Shown: one piece after another, positions 47,167-55,689 of the stretch
Layout of the letters: every line of letters starts with the position of its first letter
Position numbering within the stretch: position 1 is the stretch's first letter
Position numbers and translations under genes: made by a program
NCBI RefSeq assembly: GCF_019754945.1
Contig: NZ_JAEUWU010000003.1
Location: 1 to 64,000 of the forward strand
From: Corynebacterium pseudokroppenstedtii
Lineage (GTDB): Bacteria; Actinomycetota; Actinomycetes; Mycobacteriales; Mycobacteriaceae
DNA length: 64,000 nucleotides
Direction: 5' to 3'
Notes under the pieces: model-generated
What the model was told of the DNA's origin: nothing
What the model saw: only the letters and a program-made list of their open reading frames with translations
The model's database searches: none

Positions 47167-48254
47167 ACCGTGGCCTTTCGTGACGTGCGGACAAGGAGGT
47201 AGATAAGGAATACGCCACCGATCGCTGAGGTGAGCAAACCGACGGGAAGCTCCGTGGGAAGAATCGTTTGGGTAGCAATATCGGCCAGGAGCAAAAGCAC
47301 CGAGCCCGTGAGGACTGAGGTAAACAACGGTGGGGCAGAAGTGCCGGCTAAACGCATCGCCACTTGGGGCGCGACGAAGGCGATGAAATCAATTGGACCA
47401 CCGGCGGACACCGCAAAGGCAGCTAACACCACCGACACGACGAGGATCGCTGCATCAACCAGCCGTCGGGGCTGGCCCAAGGAGGAAGCCAGGTCGGGAC
47501 CTAATTGTGATGCGCGAAGCTCAAAAGAAATCCAGACGCAGATAATGATGCAAACTCCAAGGACGACCATCACCGGCCGCAAACGGTTCCAGGTCACCGA
47601 AGAAAGGGAGCCCGTCAGCCAGAATTTGGCAGCTGCCGCGTCGCTTGTTTCGGCACGAATCATGAGGAAGTGGATATACGAATTGAGCAGCGCAGTGACC
47701 ACAATGCCCAACAGAACCAACCGATAAATATCCATCTGACGGCCACGGAATCCGATGAGCCACATGAGAACAGTCGTGCCTAGGGCACCCATTAATGCAG
47801 CGGCCGGGATGCCTGCTCCGGCAAGCCACCCGGCGAAGCCACTACCCGAACCCAGCACAATGACCGTCACGGCAGCTGCAGAGGCACCGGATGTCACGCC
47901 CAAAATATCAGGGCTGGCCAGGGCGTTGCGGGTCACTGACTGCGTGAGCGCACCAGAGAGTGCCAGGGCTGCACCAACAATTACGGCGGATAGTGCGCGG
48001 GGCATTCGCCACTCGAACACAACCAGTTGTTCAATGCGTGAGCCGCCACCCGTAAAAACGACGGACAAGACGTCCATGGGGGCGATGGGGAAATCGCCGA
48101 TACCAATCGCCACAGCGAAGAGGAATACCCCAGCTATGACGAGCGCGAGGCACACCAGTAATGGGCGAGGGGACAGCACGCCGGACACGGGACCCCACCG
48201 AAACGCCCTCCGGTGGTGCGGTAAACGAACCTTGCTCTGCTGCGGTGTCGTCAT
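47163..48254 (-). CDS. FecCD-family siderophore permease
   Basis: 363 residues with about 10 helices. It has the family segments WRMPRALSAVIVGAALALSG, TQSVTRNALASPDILGVTSG, GPIDFIAFVAPQVAMRLAG and LPTELPVGLLTSAIGGVFLI. It starts within the last codon of the upstream permease gene (ATGA overlap). It forms a heterodimeric channel with the next protein. Confidence 0.93.
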   Translation of the reverse strand: MTTPQQSKVRLPHHRRAFRWGPVSGVLSPRPLLVCLALVIAGVFLFAVAIGIGDFPIAPMDVLSVVFTGGGSRIEQLVVFEWRMPRALSAVIVGAALALSGALTQSVTRNALASPDILGVTSGASAAAVTVIVLGSGSGFAGWLAGAGIPAAALMGALGTTVLMWLIGFRGRQMDIYRLVLLGIVVTALLNSYIHFLMIRAETSDAAAAKFWLTGSLSSVTWNRLRPVMVVLGVCIIICVWISFELRASQLGPDLASSLGQPRRLVDAAILVVSVVLAAFAVSAGGPIDFIAFVAPQVAMRLAGTSAPPLFTSVLTGSVLLLLADIATQTILPTELPVGLLTSAIGGVFLIYLLVRTSRKATV

Positions 48255-49360
48255 ACTTCCACCACCTTGTTACGGCTGATGAGATAAATGAAGAACGGTG
48301 CACCGACGAACGCGAGGACGATGCCGACCTCCACTTCGCCCGGACGTGCGATGAGGCGACCCACAATATCGGCCACCAGCACAAGAACAGCCCCCGTCAG
48401 CGCCGAATAGGGCAATATCCAGCGATAATCCGGACCCGTGATGGAACGGACAACATGGGGCACCACCAATCCGACGAAGCCGATGGGTCCCGCCGCAGCC
48501 GTCGCTGCTCCGGCCAGCAACGCGATAAGTACGACGCCGACGATTCGGGACCGCCCGACATGAACTCCCAACGAGGTCGCAGCGTCGTCACCCAAGTTAA
48601 GAAGATTGAGAGTAGGGCCGGTGGCGAAGGCCGCAATGAGCGCCACGATGATCACCGGGGCGGACACCATCACGACGTTCATATCGCGGCCGGCAATCGC
48701 ACCCACCGTCCAAAAACGCATGCGATTCAGGTTGTCGTTGTTGGTTAACACCAAACCGCTGGTTAATGACGACAAGACGGCGGCCAGCGCGGCCCCGCCG
48801 AGAACCAAGTTCAAGGGGCTCGCCGTCGCCTTGCCCACAGAGGCCAAGCCGAACACCAAGGCTGTGGCAGTGATTGCTCCACCGAACGCCCAGAGCGTCG
48901 TCGCGACATTTCCGGTTACTCCGAAGAATGCGAAACTCGTGACCACCGCGAAGGCCGCTCCGGCCGAAACCCCCAAAATGCCGGGATCTGCAAGCGGATT
49001 GCGTGTATGTCCCTGAATCAATGCCCCGGCGCATCCAAGTGCCATCCCAACAATGACCCCAAGAAGGGCGCGGGGAATGCGGAGGTCAATGATCACCCGC
49101 GTATCGGTATCACTATTTGAGGCATCGGATGATGACGAGAAATGGCTGAGGACATCCCATACCTTGGGTAAGGGAATACTGCGTGACCCCAGTGCCATCG
49201 CAGCGCATAAACACACTGCAAGCAGCACGAGTAAAACAACCAGGCCGGTAATCCGACGCACATAGAGGCGTCGGCCTGCCTTGCTGCTACCAGGTGGCTG
49301 GGGTGAGCCATCGGCGGACGTCGGCGTCGGCGAGGCCGCCGGTGAATGAGTAACAGTCAT
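48251..49360 (-). CDS. FecCD-family siderophore permease
   Basis: 369 residues with about 10 helices after a Pro/Ser-rich head. It has RIPRALLGVIVGMALGCAGA, QGHTRNPLADPGILGVSAGA, GPIGFVGLVVPHVVRSITG and RPGEVEVGIVLAFVGAPFFI. It is the first gene of the permease-permease-ATPase operon, with two DtxR-like boxes 80-130 bp upstream. Confidence 0.93.
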   Translation of the reverse strand: MTVTHSPAASPTPTSADGSPQPPGSSKAGRRLYVRRITGLVVLLVLLAVCLCAAMALGSRSIPLPKVWDVLSHFSSSSDASNSDTDTRVIIDLRIPRALLGVIVGMALGCAGALIQGHTRNPLADPGILGVSAGAAFAVVTSFAFFGVTGNVATTLWAFGGAITATALVFGLASVGKATASPLNLVLGGAALAAVLSSLTSGLVLTNNDNLNRMRFWTVGAIAGRDMNVVMVSAPVIIVALIAAFATGPTLNLLNLGDDAATSLGVHVGRSRIVGVVLIALLAGAATAAAGPIGFVGLVVPHVVRSITGPDYRWILPYSALTGAVLVLVADIVGRLIARPGEVEVGIVLAFVGAPFFIYLISRNKVVEV

Positions 49361-49441
49361 AAGTTAGGGCGCAAATCAGTCAAGTGTGAACATCAGTGGT
49401 CAGTCGCGAGATGTCTATGCGATATCTCTATGCACAGTATC

Positions 49442-49460
49442 AGGCCATAGCCTAACCTGA
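49442..49460 (-). promoter_or_regulatory. DtxR-like box upstream of the permease operon (distal of two half-matching sites)
   Basis: The half agcctaacctga matches the DtxR consensus except for one W position; the other half is poor. It is 82 nt upstream of the permease start. Confidence 0.5.
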
Positions 49461-49468
49461 GTGCCCAC

Positions 49469-49487
49469 ATAGCTTAGCCCTAGCTTA
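49469..49487 (-). promoter_or_regulatory. Second DtxR-like box
   Basis: atagcttagccctagctta matches the 19-bp DtxR consensus at 13 positions and is itself a near-palindrome. It lies 8 bp from the first box, in the 141-bp gap shared with the pgi end. Confidence 0.45.
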
Positions 49488-49501
49488 TGATATGGCGGAA
49501 T

Positions 49502-51172
49502 CTACTTTCGATTTTCCCGGTACCAGGAGATCAGAGAGTCTGTGCTGGCATCCCCGGTATCGACGCCCTTCTCTCCGGTGACTGCGGGGAGAAGCTCGCC
49601 GGCCTGCTTCTTGCCCAACTCGACGCCCCACTGGTCGAAGGAGTTGATAGACCAGATCGTGCCTTCGGTGAAGACGATGTGCTCGTACAAAGCGATCAGC
49701 TGGCCAAGCACAGACGGTGTGAGAGCAGGAGCCAAGATCGTCGTCGTGGGGCGGTTGCCCGGCATGACCTTGTGAGGAACGATGCTGGGATCCACGCCTT
49801 CCGCGGCAATTTCGTCGGCAGTCTTTCCGAAAGCCAGAACCTTCGTTTGCGCGAAGAAGTTCGACATGAGCAGATCATGCATACTGCCCGTGCCGTCCGC
49901 CGTGGGGAGATCGTCGTTGGGTGTAGCGAACCCAATGAAGTCAGCTGGTACCAGCTGAGTGCCCTGGTGGAGCAATTGGAAGAAGGCGTGCTGGCCATTC
50001 GTTCCGGGCTCGCCCCAGTAGATCTCGCCCGTTGGTGCGGTGACCGGGGTGCCGTCGATACGGACGGACTTGCCGTTCGACTCCATCGTCAGCTGCTGGA
50101 GGTAGGCAGGGAAACGTGCCAAGTCCTGGGAGTATGGCAGTACCGCGTGGGATTGCGCGCCCAAGAAATCGTCGTACCAGACACCGAGGAGACCCATCAG
50201 AACGGGGACGTTCTTCTCCAGCGGGGTGTTCCGGAAGTGCTCGTCCACGGCGTGGAAGCCCTCCAAGAAGCTCATGAAGTTCTGGGGCCCGATCACGGCC
50301 ATGAGCGAGAGCCCGATGGCGGAGTCTACCGAGTAGCGGCCACCAACCCAGTCCCAGAATCCGAACATGTTGTTGGTATCGATGCCGAATTCGGAAACCT
50401 TTTCAGCGTTCGTCGAAACCGCAACGAAGTGCTTGGCGATGGCATCATTTGCTTCATCGGTCCCGTCCTCCAGGTGGAGGCTCTCGAGGAACCAGCGACG
50501 CGCCGCATGCGCATTGGCCAGCGTTTCCTGCGTCGTAAAGGTTTTCGACGCGACGACGAAGAGCGTCTCTGCGGGATCAAGGTCAGCGACCTTTGAGGTG
50601 AAGTCAGCCGGATCAACGTTGGAGACGAAGCGTCCCGAGATTCCCGCGGTGGCGAAGCTGCGGAGAGCCTGCGTTGCCATAGCCGGGCCGAGGTCAGACC
50701 CGCCGATGCCGATATTCACCACAGTTTTAATCGTGTGGCCGGTGACGCCCAGCCATTCGCCGGAACGCAAGGCATGCGCAAAATCACGCATCCGCGCCAG
50801 GACGTCGTGTACGTCGGCCGCTACGTTCTGCTCATCCACGTGCAAGGACTCTTCGGCAGGAAGGCGTAGCGCGGTGTGCAGCACTGCTCGGTCTTCCGTC
50901 GAGTTGATATGCCGCCCGCTGAACATAGCGTCGCGATGGTCCTCAAGGTCCGCCTTCTTCGCGAGAGCGATCAATGCCTTGAGGGTGTCGTCGTTAATAA
51001 GGTTTTTGGACAAGTCAACGTGCAGGTCAGCTACGGAAAAGCTGAGTTTCTTCGCGCGATCCTGGTCATTGGCGAACAAATCGCGCAACGTCGTTGACTC
51101 GATTGATTTCGCGTTGTCCTTCAGTGCGGACCATTCGTCGGTCGCGGTGATATCTGGCAATGGTGAATTCAT
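49502..51172 (-). CDS. pgi: Glucose-6-phosphate isomerase
   Basis: 556 residues, normal for the long bacterial form. Features are [60 protein letters not shown] (family signature), [20 protein letters not shown] and [10 protein letters not shown]. It interconverts glucose-6-P and fructose-6-P. It precedes the chorismate mutase/pcrA pair, as in Rv0946c-Rv0949. Confidence 0.96.
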   Translation of the reverse strand: MNSPLPDITATDEWSALKDNAKSIESTTLRDLFANDQDRAKKLSFSVADLHVDLSKNLINDDTLKALIALAKKADLEDHRDAMFSGRHINSTEDRAVLHTALRLPAEESLHVDEQNVAADVHDVLARMRDFAHALRSGEWLGVTGHTIKTVVNIGIGGSDLGPAMATQALRSFATAGISGRFVSNVDPADFTSKVADLDPAETLFVVASKTFTTQETLANAHAARRWFLESLHLEDGTDEANDAIAKHFVAVSTNAEKVSEFGIDTNNMFGFWDWVGGRYSVDSAIGLSLMAVIGPQNFMSFLEGFHAVDEHFRNTPLEKNVPVLMGLLGVWYDDFLGAQSHAVLPYSQDLARFPAYLQQLTMESNGKSVRIDGTPVTAPTGEIYWGEPGTNGQHAFFQLLHQGTQLVPADFIGFATPNDDLPTADGTGSMHDLLMSNFFAQTKVLAFGKTADEIAAEGVDPSIVPHKVMPGNRPTTTILAPALTPSVLGQLIALYEHIVFTEGTIWSINSFDQWGVELGKKQAGELLPAVTGEKGVDTGDASTDSLISWYRENRK

Positions 51173-51338
51173 TAAAAATCCTTCTTATCGACGATAACTG
51201 TGGCGCATTGAGGTCGTGTGCGCCCCCTGAGCCATGCTAGTCGCGAATCGGCAATTCCACGGGCAAGCGGTTGACATGCTGCGGGCTGGATAATCGGCCA
51301 TGATAGGTGGCCATGATAATCAGCCTCGATGCCGGGAT

Positions 51339-51650
51339 TTAGCCCAGCCGTCCCCGCCCCATGCGAAGAAGTGCTGACGCGATGGCAGGGCCTTCTGTCC
51401 CCAACTCCTCTCGGAACTCGTTGATGATCGCGACTTCGCGCGTGTGTACGAGGCGAGTTCCGCCCGACCCCATTCGCGATTGTCCGATGAGATGCGAGAT
51501 CTCCGTGCGGCGTTTGATAGCAGAAATAATCGTGTTATCCAGCTGATTTATTTCTTTTCTTAGTTCCTGGATACGTTCGTTCGATAACGGATCACTAGTT
51601 CCGCTAGTGACCTCGCTGGACGTAGACAGAGAATCGCGAGGCTCAGTCAT
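51339..51650 (-). CDS. Chorismate mutase (AroQ type)
   Basis: 103 residues from ATG 51650 (MTEPRDSLS). The AroQ helical domain shows IQELRKEINQLDNTIISAIKRR, EISHLIGQSRMGSGG, TREVAIINEFREELG and a short C-terminus ALLRMGRGRLG. It converts chorismate to prephenate for Phe/Tyr. It is orthologous in position to Rv0948c, an intracellular enzyme that needs DAHP synthase for full activity. It is divergent from pcrA. Confidence 0.88.
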   Translation of the reverse strand: MTEPRDSLSTSSEVTSGTSDPLSNERIQELRKEINQLDNTIISAIKRRTEISHLIGQSRMGSGGTRLVHTREVAIINEFREELGTEGPAIASALLRMGRGRLG

Positions 51651-51786
51651 GGGTCTTATTGTGTCATACCTGGGTTGTAGGTTGGAGTGCGAGCGCGTGA
51701 AGCTGGTTGTCCCGTACTTCACGAGCACGACTCGCTTTGAAACTCGCCGTGAGCTAGACAGATTTTATTAGGAAGAGATACGCACT

Positions 51787-54384
51787 ATGAACGATAGCCT
51801 TTCCACTCGCTTGCCGGATGGTGGGCCATTGACTCCACAGCAGCTATTGGAAGGACTTAATCCGCAGCAGCGGCAGGCGGTCGAGCATGAGGGTTCTCCG
51901 TTGCTCGTCGTCGCGGGGGCTGGTTCGGGAAAGACAGCGGTTCTTACCCGTCGGATTGCTTACCTTATTGGTGTTCGTCGGGTAGCGCCGTGGAATATCG
52001 TGGCTATCACCTTTACTAATAAAGCGGCGACGGAAATGAAGGAACGCGTTGCTGATCTTATTGGTCCGATTGCGGAACGTATGTGGGTGTCGACCTTCCA
52101 TTCCATGTGCGTCCGTATTCTTCGTGCGCAAGCCAATCTTATTCCTGGTTTGAATACTAACTTCACTATTTATGACAGTGATGATTCGCGACGGCTGCTC
52201 ACGATGATCGCCCGCGATATGAATTTGGACCTGAAGCGTTTTGCGGCGCGGACAGTGTCGTCGGCGATTTCCAATCTCAAGAATGAATTACGCACTCCCG
52301 AAGAAGCACTCGCCGACGCCGAAGACGATAAGAATCCGTTTAATGAGACCGTGGCGCAGATCTTCGCCGAGTATCAGAAGCGTCTGCGTGCATCAAACGC
52401 GGTTGATTTCGATGATTTAATCGGCGAAGTTGTTCGTATTTTCCGAGAGTATCCGGAAGTGGCACTTTATTACCGACGACGGTTCCGCCATGTGTTGGTG
52501 GATGAGTACCAGGATACGAACCACGCTCAGTATGTGTTGGTCTCGACGCTAGTGGGGGACGAGCGCTCCGATGGGGATGCGATTCCGCCGAGCGAGTTAT
52601 GTGTCGTAGGCGATGCTGACCAGTCAATTTATGCCTTCCGTGGGGCTACGATCCGCAACATTGAAGAGTTTGAACGCGATTATCCCCACGCAGAAACGAT
52701 TTTGCTCGAACAGAATTACCGCTCCACCCAAACGATTCTTTCTGCTGCTAACGCTGTGATTTCCCAAAACTCTGGGCGTCGCGAAAAGACCCTATGGACG
52801 GCACTGGGGGAGGGCGAAAGAATTGTCGGATATGTGGCCGACAATGAGCACGATGAAGCCCGATTTGTGGCACGTGAGATTGATCAGTTAGTTGATAACT
52901 CCACCATTAACTATGGTGATATCGCTGTTTTCTACCGCACAAATAACGCCTCGCGAGCATTGGAAGATATTTTTATTCGCAATGGTCTTCCGTATAAGGT
53001 GGTCGGTGGAACGCGATTCTATGAGCGCAAAGAAATTCGAGACATCATTGCTTATCTGAAGGTTCTGGATAATCCGGACGATTCGGTCAGCTTGCGACGG
53101 ATAATAAACACTCCGCGTCGAGGAATTGGTAATCGAGCTTTGTCTTTGCTCTCTCTGTACGCGGAAGATCACGGCGTCAGTATGGGTGCTGCATTGCGGG
53201 CAGCTGCCGACGGGGACATTCCGGCGTTAGGGTCGCGCGGGAACAAGGCAGTGGGCCGTTTTGTCGAGATGATGGACGGATTGCGCGACGATACCGCCGA
53301 TAACCAGCTGGTATCCCATGACGGTGACGATCTGGGTATCCCGGATTTGGGCGCGATTGTGAATGACGTCATTGAACGTAGCGGTTATCTGGAAAGCCTG
53401 GAGGGCTCGAATGATCCGCAGGACGGTGCCCGCTTGGATAACCTCCGGGAGCTCGTCTCTGTTGCGCGTGAGTTCGCGTCCGAAGCCGCGCATCAGTTGG
53501 CTTATGAACGCATGCCTAGCGCTACCGCATCGGAGAGTGCCCCAGTAGCTCACGCGGTGGATGGTTCCAGCGTCGGCAGTGATGGCGTCGGTAGCAGCGG
53601 AGGAATAGATCCTGCTGCAGGTGACGAAGGTTTTCTAGAGGAGGGCGAACCTCAGCCAGGGAGTTTGCAAGCGTTCTTGGAGCGTGTTTCCTTAGTCTCT
53701 GATGCGGATCAGATTCCTGATGAAGATAACGGCGTTATCACCCTCATGACGCTCCACACGGCGAAGGGTCTTGAATTCCCGGTCGTATTCCTCACTGGTT
53801 GGGAGGACGGGCAGTTCCCGCACATGAGAGCACTGGGTGATCCGTCAGAGTTATCAGAAGAACGGCGATTGGCCTATGTGGGTATTACGCGTGCGCAGCG
53901 TCGGTTGTATATTTCTCGAGCTGTGACCAGGGGATCTTGGGGTCAGCCGGTGAATAACCCCGCATCGAGGTTTATTGCGGAGATTCCTGAGGAACTGATC
54001 CACTGGGAACGTGAGGAACCTCAGCAAAGCTGGGATAGCGGCGACTGGTCCTTGGGATGGCCAGATAAATCGGCTTCCGGGTATCGGCGGGGCAACTCTC
54101 GGTATCGCTCTCAATATGGCGGCGCCGGGTCGTCGGGTCATGGTGCTAGTGGCCGCCGGGGTGCGGGGCGTGGAGTGAGCTCGTCTTCGGATCGTCGTTC
54201 GGGCACGCCTGCGTCGGCGCTTCATCTCGAGGTCGGCGACCAAGTCAATCACGATAAATACGGGTTGGGGACTGTGGAATCAGTCTCGGGCTTGGGGAAG
54301 CACACCAGCGTGGTGATCAATTTCGGGAAGGAAGGCACTGTCCGGCTCATGCTGATCGGCAACGTTCCCATGGAGAAGCTTTAA
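51787..54384 (+). CDS. pcrA: ATP-dependent DNA helicase PcrA/UvrD1
   Basis: 865 residues of superfamily 1A. Motifs: LNPQQRQAVEHEGSPLLVVA (Q motif), AGSGKTAVLTRR (Walker A), VDEYQDTNHAQY (Walker B), GDADQSIYAFRGA, LEQNYRST, TLHTAKGLEFPVVFL and YVGITRAQRRLYISRA. A low-complexity Ser/Gly insertion lies at about residues 577-620. The C-terminus has a Gly/Arg/Ser tail followed by a Tudor-like domain GDQVNHDKYGLGTVESVSG. It acts in repair and replication restart. Confidence 0.96.
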   Translation: MNDSLSTRLPDGGPLTPQQLLEGLNPQQRQAVEHEGSPLLVVAGAGSGKTAVLTRRIAYLIGVRRVAPWNIVAITFTNKAATEMKERVADLIGPIAERMWVSTFHSMCVRILRAQANLIPGLNTNFTIYDSDDSRRLLTMIARDMNLDLKRFAARTVSSAISNLKNELRTPEEALADAEDDKNPFNETVAQIFAEYQKRLRASNAVDFDDLIGEVVRIFREYPEVALYYRRRFRHVLVDEYQDTNHAQYVLVSTLVGDERSDGDAIPPSELCVVGDADQSIYAFRGATIRNIEEFERDYPHAETILLEQNYRSTQTILSAANAVISQNSGRREKTLWTALGEGERIVGYVADNEHDEARFVAREIDQLVDNSTINYGDIAVFYRTNNASRALEDIFIRNGLPYKVVGGTRFYERKEIRDIIAYLKVLDNPDDSVSLRRIINTPRRGIGNRALSLLSLYAEDHGVSMGAALRAAADGDIPALGSRGNKAVGRFVEMMDGLRDDTADNQLVSHDGDDLGIPDLGAIVNDVIERSGYLESLEGSNDPQDGARLDNLRELVSVAREFASEAAHQLAYERMPSATASESAPVAHAVDGSSVGSDGVGSSGGIDPAAGDEGFLEEGEPQPGSLQAFLERVSLVSDADQIPDEDNGVITLMTLHTAKGLEFPVVFLTGWEDGQFPHMRALGDPSELSEERRLAYVGITRAQRRLYISRAVTRGSWGQPVNNPASRFIAEIPEELIHWEREEPQQSWDSGDWSLGWPDKSASGYRRGNSRYRSQYGGAGSSGHGASGRRGAGRGVSSSSDRRSGTPASALHLEVGDQVNHDKYGLGTVESVSGLGKHTSVVINFGKEGTVRLMLIGNVPMEKL

Positions 54385-54405
54385 GAGCGTCTGTGTGGCG
54401 CTCTT
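54383..54405 (+). terminator. Hairpin at the end of pcrA
   Basis: aagagcg (54383-54389) pairs with cgctctt (54399-54405), starting in the stop codon. No T tract follows closely. Confidence 0.45.
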
Positions 54406-54466
54406 ACAGGGAGGGGGATTTTGCACCGGCCGGCCGGGGGAGGCCCGAATACATCGGCTCCGCGAC

Positions 54467-54500
54467 GAAAAAATCGCTGATCCGCAAGGGGACCAGCGAT
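54467..54500 (-). terminator. Intrinsic terminator of the M23 peptidase gene
   Basis: On the minus strand the arms atcgctg/cagcgat (54473-54479 and 54494-54500), extended by an inner stem, are followed directly by TTTTTT. It lies 18 nt after the peptidase stop. Confidence 0.8.
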
Positions 54501-54518
54501 GAGTGAAGGAAGCTAGCG

Positions 54519-55313
54519 TTAGCGCTGAATCGGGCCGAGGTTAATTCCGTGCGCGGCCAACCATGGCAGCGGATCGATAGCCTCGCCACCATTGGGGTGG
54601 ACCTCGAAGTGGCAGTGTGATCCGGTGGAGAACCCGCGCGAACCCATCCCGGCGATAACGTCGCCAGCCTTGACGCGCTGTCCGACGGTGACGTTGATTG
54701 TTTCCATGTGGCCGTACACGAACACGGTGCCGTCGTCGGCACGAAGACGAACCCACTGTCCGAACCCAGAAGCAGGGCCTGCAGAGATAACGGTGGAATC
54801 CATGACGGCGTACTCGGGGGTGCCCAGCACATTGGCGATGTCAATGCCCTTGTGGAAGGCTCCCCACCGCATCTCGAAACCGGTGGTCAGAATGCCCTGA
54901 GCAGGCTTAACAATCCCGAGAGCATTCATGATGGCGTTGCTAACGGGACCCGCTGAAGCAGGTTGTGCAGCGGGCTCAGGTGTTCGCGCAGCAGCATCGG
55001 CAGCAAGGCGTTGCTTATTGAATTCAACGGTCTTCGCGATCTGGTCGTGCAGATTCGCAACCGGCTTAGCTTGAGGAAGCTGAAGAATCTGAGGCGAGGA
55101 CTCTGAAGCAGTTGCCTCAGAAGGTGTAGCGTCGGCGTCCTTGGCGACCAACCGGACACCATCGCTATGGCCAATGGTGGCGGCTCCTGCGCCGACAGCT
55201 CCCGCGGTGCCCAACGCACCGGCTGCAACGGCGACCGAGGCTACCCGGCTGGCCTTAGGAGTTGTCTGGCGGCGATGCGTCCCGACATAATGGCTGCCTC
55301 GATTCGTCCGCAC
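54519..55313 (-). CDS. M23-family peptidoglycan endopeptidase (secreted)
   Basis: 264 residues from GTG 55313, which has GAGAGG at 7 nt. A hydrophobic segment (VASVAVAAGALGTAGAVGAGA) serves as signal or anchor. A helical linker rich in Ala/Pro precedes the LytM domain: FEMRWGAFHKGIDIANVLGT (zinc His and Asp), GHMETINVTVGQRVKAGDVI, MGSRGFSTGSHCHFEVHPNG (HxH). It corresponds to Rv0950c. It should cleave peptide cross-links in the cell wall. The long leader holds a terminator-like hairpin and repeat elements. Confidence 0.9.
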   Translation of the reverse strand: MRTNRGSHYVGTHRRQTTPKASRVASVAVAAGALGTAGAVGAGAATIGHSDGVRLVAKDADATPSEATASESSPQILQLPQAKPVANLHDQIAKTVEFNKQRLAADAAARTPEPAAQPASAGPVSNAIMNALGIVKPAQGILTTGFEMRWGAFHKGIDIANVLGTPEYAVMDSTVISAGPASGFGQWVRLRADDGTVFVYGHMETINVTVGQRVKAGDVIAGMGSRGFSTGSHCHFEVHPNGGEAIDPLPWLAAHGINLGPIQR

Positions 55314-55330
55314 GTGTACACCTCTCAAGC

Positions 55331-55367
55331 AAAAATGGTGGCCAGCCGCACCACGCACTCGGCTGGC
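55331..55367 (-). promoter_or_regulatory. Terminator-like hairpin in the M23 leader
   Basis: On the minus strand gccagcc pairs with ggctggc (55361-55367 and 55341-55347), followed after 5 nt by TTTTT (55331-55335), then the ribosome site and the GTG start at 55313. It has the form of a transcription attenuator. Confidence 0.55.
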
Positions 55368-55395
55368 TCCTGTGTGTTTCACATCGACCCTACTG

Positions 55396-55417
55396 CTTAA
55401 CTGTTTTAACAGGTAAG
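55396..55417. promoter_or_regulatory. 22-bp palindrome upstream of the M23 gene
   Basis: Arms ctta-a-ctgtt and aacag-g-taag with tt at the centre form an inverted repeat with one mismatched pair. It lies 83-104 nt upstream of the GTG start and beside 11-bp-spaced repeats; it may be an operator. Confidence 0.45.
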
Positions 55418-55418
55418 C

Positions 55419-55459
55419 GTAATCGTTTTGTAATCTCCGAACGAAATAGTAACGAACGG
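55419..55459. promoter_or_regulatory. 11-bp-spaced direct repeats, MtrA-like
   Basis: Two 8-3-8 units: gtaatcgt-ttt-gtaatctc (55419-55437) and acgaaata-gta-acgaacgg (55441-55459). The arrangement agrees with the MtrA motif layout, and M23 peptidases are MtrA targets in C. glutamicum. The rest of the 376-bp gap to perM contains a weak GlxR-like tgtga/tcaca pair near 55541-55556. Confidence 0.4.
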
Positions 55460-55689
55460 CTAGCGTCGCGGCAAGCTGTTTTCCATCTTTTTCTCACCGA
55501 GGTGTGAGCGCCGGAACACGGATTCGTACCACGGGCGAATTATGTGATGTGTCACAGATTTGGTACGGGTGGGAACATTAATCACAGGCGACTACAGTTG
55601 TCTCAGCTGGCCTGGACTTTTTGGGTTTATAGCCCCGAAAGCCGGAGTGCCTCATGTGCCCCACGCGCGGAAGGTGTCAGGATAGACAA

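Noticed and set aside
55541..55556. GlxR site upstream of perM
   Set aside because: tgtga and tcaca are 4 rather than 6 bases apart; the 16-bp alignment has an imperfect left half, so it is mentioned only as weak.
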